Origin: CAVUAF01 sp963739375
Lineage (GTDB): Bacteria > Acidobacteriota > Terriglobia > Terriglobales > Acidobacteriaceae
Direction of reading: 5' to 3'
Assembly: GCA_963739375.1 (NCBI GenBank)
Contig: CAVUAF010000022.1
Span: 1 to 64,000, forward strand
Length of the DNA: 64,000 nt
Below the pieces are notes generated by a model that searched no databases, was not told the DNA's origin, and saw only the letters and a list, made by a program, of their open reading frames with translations. A program made the translations under genes and the position numbers. Positions 10,484 to 18,103 of this stretch are shown piece by piece. Every line of letters starts with the position of its first letter. The first letter of the stretch is position 1.

Positions 10484-13402
10484 TCACTGCACCAGCCGGT
10501 CGTAGGCGGCGCGGACCTGCACGCGGGAGGCGGCGAGTTCGGCTTCCAATCCGTCCTCGAATTCGCGCCGCAGAATCGCGGCCACCAGTTGCTCGACCAC
10601 CTGGCGCGGCCGCTCCGCCGGGGGCAGGGTGCGCCGCGCGCGCCCCAGCACCAGCCGGATCACGTGGTCGGTCGTGCGCAGCAGCTCCCCAGCGCGGTCC
10701 AGCAGCGCACGCTCGCTCCCCTGCAGCCATCCGCCGGCGGCCAGCTCCTGTAACAGTGCGCGCGTGTTGCCGCGCCGGCGCTCCGGCATGTGCCGCACCA
10801 TGAGGTAGCTGGCGGCGAAATCGACATCGTAAAAACCGCCGGGGCCAAGCTTAAGATCCGCTGGCGGCTCCGATTTCTCCAGGCGCACGCGCATCTCGCG
10901 TGCCGCGGCGGCGAACCCGGGATCGGCGGCAAAACGCGCCAGCCGCCGCCGCACCGCCGCGATGGCGGCCGCGCCCACGTCCGCGGCCCCGCCGACGTGG
11001 CGCAGTTTGGTGTAGCTCAGCGCCTCCCAGGGCTGCGCCTCGGTGGCGAAGTAGGCGTCGAGTTGCGCCGGCGTGATGACCAGCTCGCCCTCCATGCCGC
11101 GCGGCCGCAGGCGCGTGTCCACGGAAAAGACTGCTCCATCGCGGGTGTAGGCCGAGAGCACCTCGACGGCGCGTTCCGCGGCGCGCGTAGCCGCTGGGGG
11201 ATTGGTGCGCTCGTCGCGCAGGAACAGCAGGTCGGCATCGGAGCCGAGGTCGAACTCGCATGTCCCCAGCCGGCCCAGCGCCAGCACCACGAATCCCGGC
11301 GGCGCGTCGGCGGCGACGACGGCGCCCGCGACCGCGGCATCGGCGGCCGCGGCCGTCTCCTGTAGCGACTCATAAACGCAGCGGCTGGCGGTGACGTCGG
11401 CGGCGGCCGAGATGAAGGTAGCGTGGCGGTGGCGCTGCCGCAGCAGCGTCAGCTTGCCGGCGTACGTCGTTCCGGGCGGGAAGGCCTCGCCCTCGCCGAC
11501 TTCGAACAATCGCGGCGCGCGCGCCACGCCGCCACCCGCCTCCAGCAGCGCCACTTCCTCCGGGTGCCGCACCAGCAGGTCGGTGAGGAACTCGCTGGTC
11601 TCGAAGAGCAGCAGGGCGCGTTCCAGGGCTCGCGGCTTGCGGAAGACGGCGGCATAGCGTTCCGGGCTGGTCAGCGCCGCACTGAGATACCGGTGCAGGT
11701 TGCGCCGTCCGGCGGCGGTGAGTTCCGCGTGCGCGATGCTGGCGGCGCTCTCCGGTGAATCGGCGGCCAGGCGCTGCAAGGCTTGGCGCAGCGAGTGTTC
11801 CCCACCCAGCGCGGGCGCGGAAAGTTCGAGGTGGAATTCATCGGGCCGCTGCGCCTGCTGGTGGTACACGATGCGCGCGTAGATCTCGGCCACGGCCGCC
11901 ATGCGCGTCTTCACCGTAGCCACCACGTCGGCGACCGGCTCCTGCTGCGGCGAGCCGGAGAGCAGCGAGCGGCCCAGGATGCGCAACTCCGCGCGCGCTT
12001 CCGGCAGGCGATGGGTCTGCTGTCCGCGCCGCAGTTGCAGCCGGTGCTCCACCCGGCGCAGGAACTCGTAGGCGATGCTCAGCTCGTGGAAGTCCTTGCC
12101 CGCCAGGTGTCCCTTGTCGTGCAGCTTCTGCAAGGCGAGCAGCGTGCCCGCCGCGCGCAGCCAGGGCTCGTTGCCGCCATAGACCCGCTGCAGGCACTGC
12201 GCCAGGAACTCGATGTCGCGGATGCCGCCGCGGTCGAGCTTCACGTCGATCCCGCGGCGCCGCAGGGGCCGCTGCCGCCGCCGCACCCCCATCCTCTCGC
12301 GCGACGCCAGCGCCGTCTCGATGGCCGCGAAGTTCAGCTCCTGCTGGTAGACAAACGGCGCCACCCCGGCCAGGAATTCGTGCGCCAGCGCCGCGTCGCC
12401 GGCGACGTAGCGCGCCTTGATCATGGCCTGCTGCTCCCAATCGTGCGCCACCTGCGCGTAGTAGTGGAGCGCGTGCTGCAGCCCCACGGCCGGCTCGCCT
12501 TCTCCGCCCGCCGGCCGCAGCCGCAGATCGATGCGGAACACCGGGCCTTCACGCGTGGTGCGCGAAAGGGTCTCGGTCACCAGCTGGGCCAGCCGGATGC
12601 AGAACTCGCGATTCGAGATGGCCGCCGCCGACCCGCTGGACTCGTCCGCCTCCCCATCGCGATACAGGAAGAACAGGTCCACGTCGGAGTTGTAGTTCAG
12701 CTCGTTGCCGCCCAGCTTGCCGAGGCCGAGCACCGCGAACCGCGGCTCCACCAGGCGCCCGCGAGCGTCGCGCACGCGCGGCACTCCAAAGCGGTGGCGC
12801 AGGGTGGCGCGCGCGTCGCGCAGCGCCTCGGCTATCAGCACGTCGGCCAGCGCCGAGATCTCCGCCGTCACCTCGCCCAAAGTGGCGATGCCCAGCACGT
12901 CGCGCAGCATGATGCGCACGTACTCCCGCCGCTTGAAGTGGGCCAGCGCCAGCGGCACATCATGCTCCCGCGCGCGCCCGCGGACGTGCGCCAGCGCCTC
13001 GCGATAGTCATCTACGCTGCACGAGTGCTCCAGCTGCCGCTCGCGCTCGAACTGCGGCAGCAGGCCCTGGTTCTGGATTAAGGTGTCGCCCAGGTAGTGG
13101 CTGAAGCCGCAGACCGCAACCGCGTAGTGCACCAGCAGCGGCTGGCGCGCGAACACGCGCAGCAACCCGGGCGATGCCCCTGCGCACAGGCGCTCGAAGA
13201 GGTTGAGCGCGGCGTCGGGATCGGGCAGGTCGGGCAGCAGGTTGCCCAGCGCGCTCACCACCGCGGCCGGGGCCACGGCGGCAATACGCCGCAGGTTGGC
13301 GGCGGCGCCTTGCGGCTCGCGGAAATCGGCGGGCGGCAGCGGCGCGTCGGCGAACTGGGGGTGCGGGGCCACGGGTGCGCTCAGGATAGCAGCGGAAGCC
13401 AT
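10484..13402 (-). CDS. glnE: Bifunctional glutamine synthetase adenylyltransferase/deadenylase
   Basis: A 972-residue GlnE with two nucleotidyltransferase modules. The first (adenylyl-removing) carries LGLGKLGGNELNYNSDVDLF around residue 225. The second (adenylylating) carries VLALGRLGTCEFDLGSDADL around residue 705. The Asp pairs that bind metal are present in both. Each is followed by a helical GlnD/PII uridylyltransferase-like region. The enzyme adjusts glutamine synthetase activity by adding or removing AMP on a Tyr, and the glnA gene 560 nt upstream on the same strand has that Tyr. The first about 40 residues are variable, so a later start is possible. The gene starts 22 nt downstream of the VKOR-like gene, suggesting cotranscription. 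Confidence 0.95.
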   Translation of the reverse strand: MASAAILSAPVAPHPQFADAPLPPADFREPQGAAANLRRIAAVAPAAVVSALGNLLPDLPDPDAALNLFERLCAGASPGLLRVFARQPLLVHYAVAVCGFSHYLGDTLIQNQGLLPQFERERQLEHSCSVDDYREALAHVRGRAREHDVPLALAHFKRREYVRIMLRDVLGIATLGEVTAEISALADVLIAEALRDARATLRHRFGVPRVRDARGRLVEPRFAVLGLGKLGGNELNYNSDVDLFFLYRDGEADESSGSAAAISNREFCIRLAQLVTETLSRTTREGPVFRIDLRLRPAGGEGEPAVGLQHALHYYAQVAHDWEQQAMIKARYVAGDAALAHEFLAGVAPFVYQQELNFAAIETALASRERMGVRRRQRPLRRRGIDVKLDRGGIRDIEFLAQCLQRVYGGNEPWLRAAGTLLALQKLHDKGHLAGKDFHELSIAYEFLRRVEHRLQLRRGQQTHRLPEARAELRILGRSLLSGSPQQEPVADVVATVKTRMAAVAEIYARIVYHQQAQRPDEFHLELSAPALGGEHSLRQALQRLAADSPESAASIAHAELTAAGRRNLHRYLSAALTSPERYAAVFRKPRALERALLLFETSEFLTDLLVRHPEEVALLEAGGGVARAPRLFEVGEGEAFPPGTTYAGKLTLLRQRHRHATFISAAADVTASRCVYESLQETAAAADAAVAGAVVAADAPPGFVVLALGRLGTCEFDLGSDADLLFLRDERTNPPAATRAAERAVEVLSAYTRDGAVFSVDTRLRPRGMEGELVITPAQLDAYFATEAQPWEALSYTKLRHVGGAADVGAAAIAAVRRRLARFAADPGFAAAAREMRVRLEKSEPPADLKLGPGGFYDVDFAASYLMVRHMPERRRGNTRALLQELAAGGWLQGSERALLDRAGELLRTTDHVIRLVLGRARRTLPPAERPRQVVEQLVAAILRREFEDGLEAELAASRVQVRAAYDRLVQ

Positions 13403-13424
13403 CCGCGGCGCACGCGGCGTGGCC

Positions 13425-13844
13425 TCAGGCGAAGATGCTCTTCCGCCGCCGGTGCTGCAGCACCGCCGCCGTCACCGCCAGCAGCGCAATCACGGCGATG
13501 ATCGCCTGCGAGGTGACGCAGTAGATGCACCACACCAGCAGCACCCGCGCCTCAATGTAGGTGAGCCGGAGCGCGAAGCCCAGCGCCCCCAGCGACAGCA
13601 GCGCGGTCAGGCGGGGCAGGCGGCCGGCGAGGGCGGCCAGCAGCGCATACCCGACGATCCCGATTGTGGCTATCGGAACCCCATACAACACTGCGTACTC
13701 GCTGTGGTTCACCGCCCCGCAGTCCCACTTGTCGTTGATCTTGCAGGGGGACGGCTCGGTGTTGTAGTGCTCCTGCAGCGCCAGCGTCGAGACCACCACG
13801 CCGGCCAGCGCGAACACCACGATGGCCACAGTCAGAAACCGCAT
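13425..13844 (-). CDS. Vitamin K epoxide reductase (VKOR) family membrane protein
   Basis: A 139-residue protein with four predicted transmembrane helices (about 3-23, 48-72, 79-96 and 104-128). It has the VKOR cysteine set: loop cysteines C34 and C42 in PSPCKINDKWDCG and the active-site pair C106-I-Y-C109 in helix 4. Bacterial VKOR reoxidises a DsbA-like thiol oxidase using quinone, driving disulfide bond formation in the periplasm. No DsbA partner is fused or adjacent. It lies between glnA and glnE with no obvious functional link. The start at 13844 puts the first helix at residue 3. The longer open frame upstream runs through glnA in another frame and is not real. Confidence 0.9.
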   Translation of the reverse strand: MRFLTVAIVVFALAGVVVSTLALQEHYNTEPSPCKINDKWDCGAVNHSEYAVLYGVPIATIGIVGYALLAALAGRLPRLTALLSLGALGFALRLTYIEARVLLVWCIYCVTSQAIIAVIALLAVTAAVLQHRRRKSIFA

Positions 13845-13903
13845 GTCGCTATGGTAACGCAAACGGGGGGACGCGGGCGTGTGGCCCGCGCCCACCGCCG
13901 CGA

Positions 13904-13930
13904 GATCCTTCGCTTCGCTCAGGATGACAG
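13904..13930. repeat. REP-like palindromic element (copy 1)
   Basis: Core reads GATCCTTCGCTTCGCTCAGG followed by ATGACA. The inner part folds on itself (GAGCG/CGCTT-type arms). Similar cores are at 16637, 16692, 27503, 40581, 41341, 45077 and 49651. This copy sits in the glnA-VKOR gap, next to a strong GC hairpin CCGGGGCG / CGCCCCGG at about 13932-13951, just downstream of the glnA stop. Confidence 0.65.
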
Positions 13931-13960
13931 CCCGGGGCGCGGACGCCCCGGAAAGCGCCG

Positions 13961-15373
13961 TCAAATGTCGTAGTAAAGCGCGAACTCGTAGGGATGCGGA
14001 CGCAGCCGCATAGCGTTCACTTCCTTGTCGCGCTTGTACTCGATGTAGGTATGCAGCAGCTCCTCGCTGAAAACGTCGCCCTTCAGCAGGAACTGGTAGT
14101 CGGCATCGAGGGCGTCCAGGGCATCGTTGAGGGAGCCGGGCATCGAGGGGACCTTCGCCAACTCCTCGGGCTCGAGATCGTAGATGTCCTTGTCGAGCGG
14201 CTGGCCGGGATCGATTTTGTTCTCGATGCCGTCCAGGCCCGCCATCAGCATCGCCGCAAACGCCAGGTAGGGATTGCAGCTCGGGTCGGGTGGGCGGAAC
14301 TCGATGCGCTTCGCCTTGGGCGACGCCGAGTACATCGGGATGCGGCACGCCGCCGAACGGTTGCGCCGCGAGTAGGCCAGGTTGACCGGCGCCTCGAAGC
14401 CCGGCACCAGGCGCTTGTACGAGTTGGTGGTCGGGGCGATGATCGCCGCCAGCGCCGGACCGTGCTTGATCAGCCCGCCGATATACCACAACGCCATCTG
14501 CGACAGCCCGGCATAGCCGTCGCCGGCAAAGAGCGGCTTGCCGCCCTTCCACAGCGACTGGTGGGTGTGCATGCCCGAGCCGTTGTCCTGGAAGAGCGGC
14601 TTGGGCATGAAGGTCACCGTCTTGCCCTTCTGGTTGGCGACGTTTTTCACGATGTACTTGTAGAGCATCATGTTGTCGCCGGAGCGCACCAGCGGGGCAA
14701 AACGCAGGTCAATCTCCGTCTGGCCCCCGGTCGCCACTTCGTGGTGATGGCACTCCACCACCAGGCCGCAGTTCTGCATCGCCAGCACCATTTCGCTGCG
14801 CAGGTTCTGGTAGTGGTCGGTGGGCGGCACCGGGAAGTACCCTTCCTTGTAGCGCGGCCGGTAGCCGAGGTTGTTCTCCTTGCGTCCGGAATTCCAGCGC
14901 CCCTCTTCCGCATCGATGAAGTAGAACCCGAAATTTTCCTTCTGGTCGAAGCGGATGTTGTCGAAGATGAAGAACTCGGCCTCGGCGCCGAAGTAAGCGG
15001 TGTCGGCCAGGCCGGTGGAACTCAGGTACATTTCGGCCTTTTTGGCGATGTAGCGCGGATCGCGGTCGTAGCGCTGCTTGGTCACCGGGTCGATGACGTC
15101 GGCAATCATCGCCAGGGTCGGGGCCTCGCAAAACTGGTCGAGCATGTAGAAGTTCGGGTCGGGGATGAGCAGCATGTCCGACTCGTGAATGGCGGCCCAG
15201 CCGCGGATGGAGGAGCCGTCCATGCCGAAGCCTTCCTCGAACGAGGACTCGCTGAACTCGCTGACCGGATACGAGACGTGGTGCCACAGGCCGGGCAGGT
15301 CGGTGAAGCGCAGATCGAGCAGCTTGACGCCGTTGTCCTTGACGAACTGCAGGATCTGTTTCGGATCAGCCAT
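13961..15373 (-). CDS. glnA: Type I glutamine synthetase
   Basis: A 470-residue GSI enzyme that condenses ammonia and glutamate with ATP. Typical blocks are seen: FGMDGSSIRGW near the N-terminus, the metal-binding GAEAEFF, NGSGMHTHQS and the ATP loop YSRRNRSAACRIP. Tyr398 in the segment DKDIYDLEPEEL matches the adenylylation site of GSI-beta enzymes, consistent with a functional glnE downstream. AAGGAG lies 9 nt before the ATG. The promoter region is shared with a divergent LysR regulator and contains an 8-bp dyad (15515-15541). The gene is probably the first of a glnA, VKOR, glnE unit, although a REP-like element and GC hairpin after it may lower read-through. Confidence 0.97.
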   Translation of the reverse strand: MADPKQILQFVKDNGVKLLDLRFTDLPGLWHHVSYPVSEFSESSFEEGFGMDGSSIRGWAAIHESDMLLIPDPNFYMLDQFCEAPTLAMIADVIDPVTKQRYDRDPRYIAKKAEMYLSSTGLADTAYFGAEAEFFIFDNIRFDQKENFGFYFIDAEEGRWNSGRKENNLGYRPRYKEGYFPVPPTDHYQNLRSEMVLAMQNCGLVVECHHHEVATGGQTEIDLRFAPLVRSGDNMMLYKYIVKNVANQKGKTVTFMPKPLFQDNGSGMHTHQSLWKGGKPLFAGDGYAGLSQMALWYIGGLIKHGPALAAIIAPTTNSYKRLVPGFEAPVNLAYSRRNRSAACRIPMYSASPKAKRIEFRPPDPSCNPYLAFAAMLMAGLDGIENKIDPGQPLDKDIYDLEPEELAKVPSMPGSLNDALDALDADYQFLLKGDVFSEELLHTYIEYKRDKEVNAMRLRPHPYEFALYYDI

Positions 15374-15514
15374 TTCGTGGTTCTCCTTGGCGGGCCTGGC
15401 CCGCGGAATCTTGTGCGCCAGTCTTTGTGGGGACAGAAATCCGCGGCGTGTCCTACCGCGACCTGAGCACCATATAGGCCGGCGCCGGGTTTGGGAAATT
15501 GATTGTTTTTATGG

Positions 15515-15541
15515 GCACGATAATGTGGTTTTATATCGTGC
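15515..15541. promoter_or_regulatory. Dyad operator candidate between glnA and the LysR regulator
   Basis: Perfect inverted repeat GCACGATA / TATCGTGC with an 11-bp AT-rich spacer, located 141 nt upstream of glnA and 148 nt upstream of the divergent LysR gene. The geometry matches LysR-type binding sites. It lies in the least GC-rich part of the 316-nt gap, next to TTGATT and GATAAT stretches that could be promoter parts but are not ideally spaced. Confidence 0.55.
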
Positions 15542-15655
15542 AACCGGCGGGACATCAGCGGCTTGCCGCCCAAGGCGGCGGGACAACCGACGCCGGCGGC
15601 CAACGGGCGACTGGTTTGTGGCTTGGCGTCGAGAATTGCCTGCCGGCACAGAACC

Positions 15656-15689
15656 GGCAACTGACAACTGACCACTGACAACTGCTGCT
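15656..15689. repeat. Heptamer array directly before the LysR gene
   Basis: Units GGCAACT, GACAACT, GACCACT, GACAACT (7-base period) ending at the ATG of the LysR gene at 15690, and so occupying the position of its ribosome-binding site. Confidence 0.75.
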
Positions 15690-16601
15690 ATGGATTTCGA
15701 TCAACTAGAAACGTTCCTCGAGGTGGCCCGGCACCTGAGCTTTTCGCGGGCGGCGGAGAAGCGCTTTCGCACCCAGCCGGCGATCTCGTCGCAGATCCGC
15801 GCGCTGGAGGGGGAGGTCGGGGCCAAGCTGCTCGACCGCTCCGGCGGCAAGGTGTCGCTGACCGCGGCCGGCAAAGCGTTTCTAAAGTACGCCGAGCAGG
15901 CGCTCGACGAGCGCCGCGCCGCCCTCGCCGCGGTCGCCGAAATGGAGCGCGTGCCCCGCGGCGAGCTGGTGGTCGCCGCCAACGAAGGCACCTGCCTGCA
16001 CGTCCTCCCTGAGGTGTTTGCCGAGTTCAAGCGCCGTTATCCCAAGGTCGCGGTCAGCATCATGCGCTCGGAGCGCGGCAAGATCCTGGAGGCGGTCATC
16101 GAGAACACGGTGGACTTCGGCGTCATTGCCGTGCCCATCAACGACCCACGGCTCACGGTGGTGATGATCCATCGCGACGAGCTGGTGGTCATCGTGCCGC
16201 CGCAGCATGCGCTGGCGCGCCACAAGTCGGTGCAGATCGCCGACCTGGCGAAGTTTCCGCTGCTGGTGCCCAAGCTGGGCCGTACCCGGGACGCCGTCGA
16301 CCGCCTGTTCGACGAGCGGCAGCTCAAGATGAACGTCTCCATGGAGCTGGATTCCAGCGAGCTGCTCAAGCGCTTCGTGGCCGCCGATGTCGGCATCGGC
16401 TTCATCGCCAACTCCAATGTCGAGGCCGACGTGAAGGCCAAAGCGCTGGCCGCGCTCCCCCTCGCCGAGGAGGTGGTCCGCCGCGACCTGGCGCTGGTCT
16501 ACCGCAAGGACAAGGCGCTCTCCCGCGCCGCCCTGGCCTTCATTGATGTCGCCGTGACCCTGAAGCAGGTCACGGCCGTGCCCCTGCCGCTGAAAAGATA
16601 G
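15690..16601 (+). CDS. LysR-family transcriptional regulator
   Basis: A 303-residue LTTR. The winged-helix DNA-binding domain (residues 1-60) is canonical: MDFDQLETFLEVARHLSFSRAAEK, then TQPAISSQIRALE and LLDRSGGKVSLTAAG. The periplasmic-binding-like effector domain spans about 90-300. It is divergent from glnA across a 316-nt gap with a dyad suited to LysR binding, so control of glnA and of itself is a reasonable inference; the effector is unknown. No Shine-Dalgarno sequence is visible, because the bases before the ATG are a heptamer repeat array. CysB, NAC and metabolite-type LTTRs cannot be separated from sequence alone. Confidence 0.92.
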   Translation: MDFDQLETFLEVARHLSFSRAAEKRFRTQPAISSQIRALEGEVGAKLLDRSGGKVSLTAAGKAFLKYAEQALDERRAALAAVAEMERVPRGELVVAANEGTCLHVLPEVFAEFKRRYPKVAVSIMRSERGKILEAVIENTVDFGVIAVPINDPRLTVVMIHRDELVVIVPPQHALARHKSVQIADLAKFPLLVPKLGRTRDAVDRLFDERQLKMNVSMELDSSELLKRFVAADVGIGFIANSNVEADVKAKALAALPLAEEVVRRDLALVYRKDKALSRAALAFIDVAVTLKQVTAVPLPLKR

Positions 16602-16607
16602 GCCGGG

Positions 16608-16635
16608 GTCGTTGGCCGTTGGTCGTTGGCAACAA
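16608..16635. repeat. Heptamer array after the LysR gene
   Basis: Units GTCGTTG, GCCGTTG, GTCGTTG, GCAACAA, starting 7 nt past the LysR stop codon and running straight into a REP-like copy at 16637. Confidence 0.7.
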
Positions 16636-16636
16636 C

Positions 16637-16740
16637 ATCCCGAGCGAAGCGAGGGAGCCCTACTTGACCGGTGCAGCTCGGGTGCAATAGGGATCCTTCG
16701 ACTCGCCGTCGCATACGCTCCGGCTCGCTCAGGATGACAG
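16637..16740. repeat. Two REP-like palindromic elements (copies 2 and 3)
   Basis: 16637-16657 reads ATCCCGAGCGAAGCGAGGGA. 16692-16740 begins GATCCTTCG and ends CTCAGGATGACAG, with an expanded centre of about 20 extra bases containing further GC inverted repeats. The two are in opposite orientation. They fill most of the 16602-16884 gap, in which I see no gene. Confidence 0.6.
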
Positions 16741-16884
16741 CTTTCTAAGAAGCGGCCTTTTCGGCACGGCTGAAGCCGTGCCCCGATACGCACGGCCGCT
16801 CGGCCCCATCGGGTTCCCTCGTCGCTCGTCAGGATGTTTTCAAATGCGGCGCAATCTTGTAACTTTACGTGGGAGGCCAAACCA

Positions 16885-17226
16885 GTGCTGAAGAACACCC
16901 GGATTCCCCGCATTCTTGTCGTGCTCTGCCTGCTCGGCGTTCTGGCCGGCGCGGCCCTTGCCGCCGACAAACCCCAGACGCTCACCGGCGTCATCAGCGA
17001 CAGCATGTGCGGCGCCACGCACATGATGCCGGGCTCCAGCGCCGCCGACTGCACCCGGGAGTGCGTCAAGGGCGGCGCCAAGTATGTCCTGGTGGTGGAC
17101 AAGAAGATCTACACGCTCAACGGTCACGAGAGTGACCTGGACCGGCTGGCGGGGCAGAAAGTCAGCGTCAGCGGCGCGGTCAAGGGCGACAAGGTGCAGG
17201 TGGCCACGGTCGCCGCCGCAAAGTAA
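16885..17226 (+). CDS. Small secreted protein with an SDSMCGxxHM motif (DUF5818-like)
   Basis: A 113-residue exported protein. The GTG at 16885 is chosen because GGGAGG lies 8 nt upstream and the product then starts with a clean signal peptide (VLKNTRIPRILVVLCLLGVL, cleaved near ALAA). An upstream ATG in the same frame (16834) would add a non-signal leader. The mature part is a small beta-rich domain with ISDSMCGATHM, a second pair of cysteines in CTRECVKGG, and KYVLVVDKKIYTLNGHE. Similar small domains are common in acidobacterial secretomes. Conserved Cys and His residues suggest metal or disulfide binding, but no function is established. Confidence 0.75.
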   Translation: MLKNTRIPRILVVLCLLGVLAGAALAADKPQTLTGVISDSMCGATHMMPGSSAADCTRECVKGGAKYVLVVDKKIYTLNGHESDLDRLAGQKVSVSGAVKGDKVQVATVAAAK

Positions 17227-17229
17227 TCG

Positions 17230-17268
17230 GCCTATCGGCGCATCGAATTCATCGGCTCATCGGCAACC
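17230..17268. repeat. Degenerate octamer array after the small secreted protein gene
   Basis: Units built on CATCGGC(T/A), for example CATCGGCT and CATCGGCA, starting 3 nt beyond the stop codon at 17226. Confidence 0.45.
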
Positions 17269-17426
17269 GCACCCGCGACTTCCGGTGGGCCGATTCGCCT
17301 TGCGGCTGACCCGGTCGGCCGCTGCGCCGGGGGGCCGATTCCGGCCCGTGAATTTTTCTTGCTCGCAATTCTTCTTGTGTTATTTTCTTTTCTTCCTAAA
17401 ACGCCCGCCACCGGAGGCAACGCGAA

Positions 17427-17984
17427 TTGTCCAGAGACATGGTTCCCAAGCGCATTTTCCTGACCAAGGGGGTCGGGAAACATCGCGAGCGGCTGACCTC
17501 CTTTGAGTTGGCGCTTCGGGACGCGGGCATCGCCGCGCAGAACCTGGTGCGCGTCTCCTCCATCTTTCCCCCCAACTGCAAGCTGATCCCGCGCGCCGCC
17601 GGGCTGCAGTATCTCCACCCCGGGGAGGTGGTGTTTGCCGTGGTGGCGGAGAACTCCACCCGCGAGCCGCACCGCCTGGTGGCCTCGAGCATCGGCCTGG
17701 CCATCCCCGCCGACCGCAGCACCTACGGCTACCTGAGCGAGCATCACAGCTTCGGCGAAACCGAGACCACCGCCGGCGACTACGCCGAGGAGCTCGCCGC
17801 CGAAATGCTGGCCACGACGCTCAATGTCGAATTCAACCCCGACACCTCGTGGGACGAGAAGAAGGAGATTTACCGCATCTCCAACAAGATCGTCCGCACC
17901 ATGAACGTGACGCAGTCGGCGGTGGGCGACAAGCGCGGCCTCTGGACCACGGCCATCGCCGCCGCCATCCTGATCATGGAGTGA
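17427..17984 (+). CDS. Pyruvoyl-dependent arginine decarboxylase
   Basis: A 185-residue PvlArgDC, which converts arginine to agmatine, the first step of the agmatine route to polyamines. The proenzyme self-cleaves at the Ser-Ser pair in LVRVSSIFPPN (S44/S45) to make the pyruvoyl group. The other family blocks are GLQYLHPGEVVFAV, EHHSFGETET with the catalytic Glu, and SKxV-like C-terminal SNKIVRTMNVTQ. The start decision matters: GGAGG at 17413-17417 sits 9 nt before a TTG at 17427, while the first ATG (17439) is 21 nt away, so the TTG is preferred. It converges on a deoxyhypusine-synthase-like gene, forming a likely polyamine module. Confidence 0.93.
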   Translation: MSRDMVPKRIFLTKGVGKHRERLTSFELALRDAGIAAQNLVRVSSIFPPNCKLIPRAAGLQYLHPGEVVFAVVAENSTREPHRLVASSIGLAIPADRSTYGYLSEHHSFGETETTAGDYAEELAAEMLATTLNVEFNPDTSWDEKKEIYRISNKIVRTMNVTQSAVGDKRGLWTTAIAAAILIME

Positions 17985-18097
17985 TTGCCGACCTGCGGAA
18001 TTGCCGAACTGGGCCGTCGCACCCGCGGCGGCCTTTGCCTTTGTAGCTGAACGGCGCGCGCGGCGGGGGGCAATTCCGCAGTTCGGCAATTCGGCAA
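17985..18097. repeat. Inverted pair of octamer arrays between convergent polyamine genes
   Basis: The left arm 17985-18011 and right arm 18071-18097 carry alternating units GCGGAATT and GCCGAACT in opposite orientation, so the transcript could fold into a long imperfect hairpin with a 59-nt loop. This fills the space between the two stop codons and could act as a bidirectional transcript end. Confidence 0.65.
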
Positions 18098-18103
18098 TGC
18101 GAT

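Noticed and set aside
13845..14552. Upstream extension of the VKOR-like open frame into glnA
   Set aside because: The extension is glnA read in another frame; the VKOR N-terminus with its first membrane helix begins at 13844.
14000..15466. Plus-strand 490-codon open frame opposite glnA
   Set aside because: Antisense shadow; glnA on the other strand has every expected motif.
15501..15526. TTGATT...GATAAT as a sigma-70 promoter for the LysR gene
   Set aside because: The spacing is about 14 bp, shorter than the usual 16-18, so it is not annotated as a promoter.
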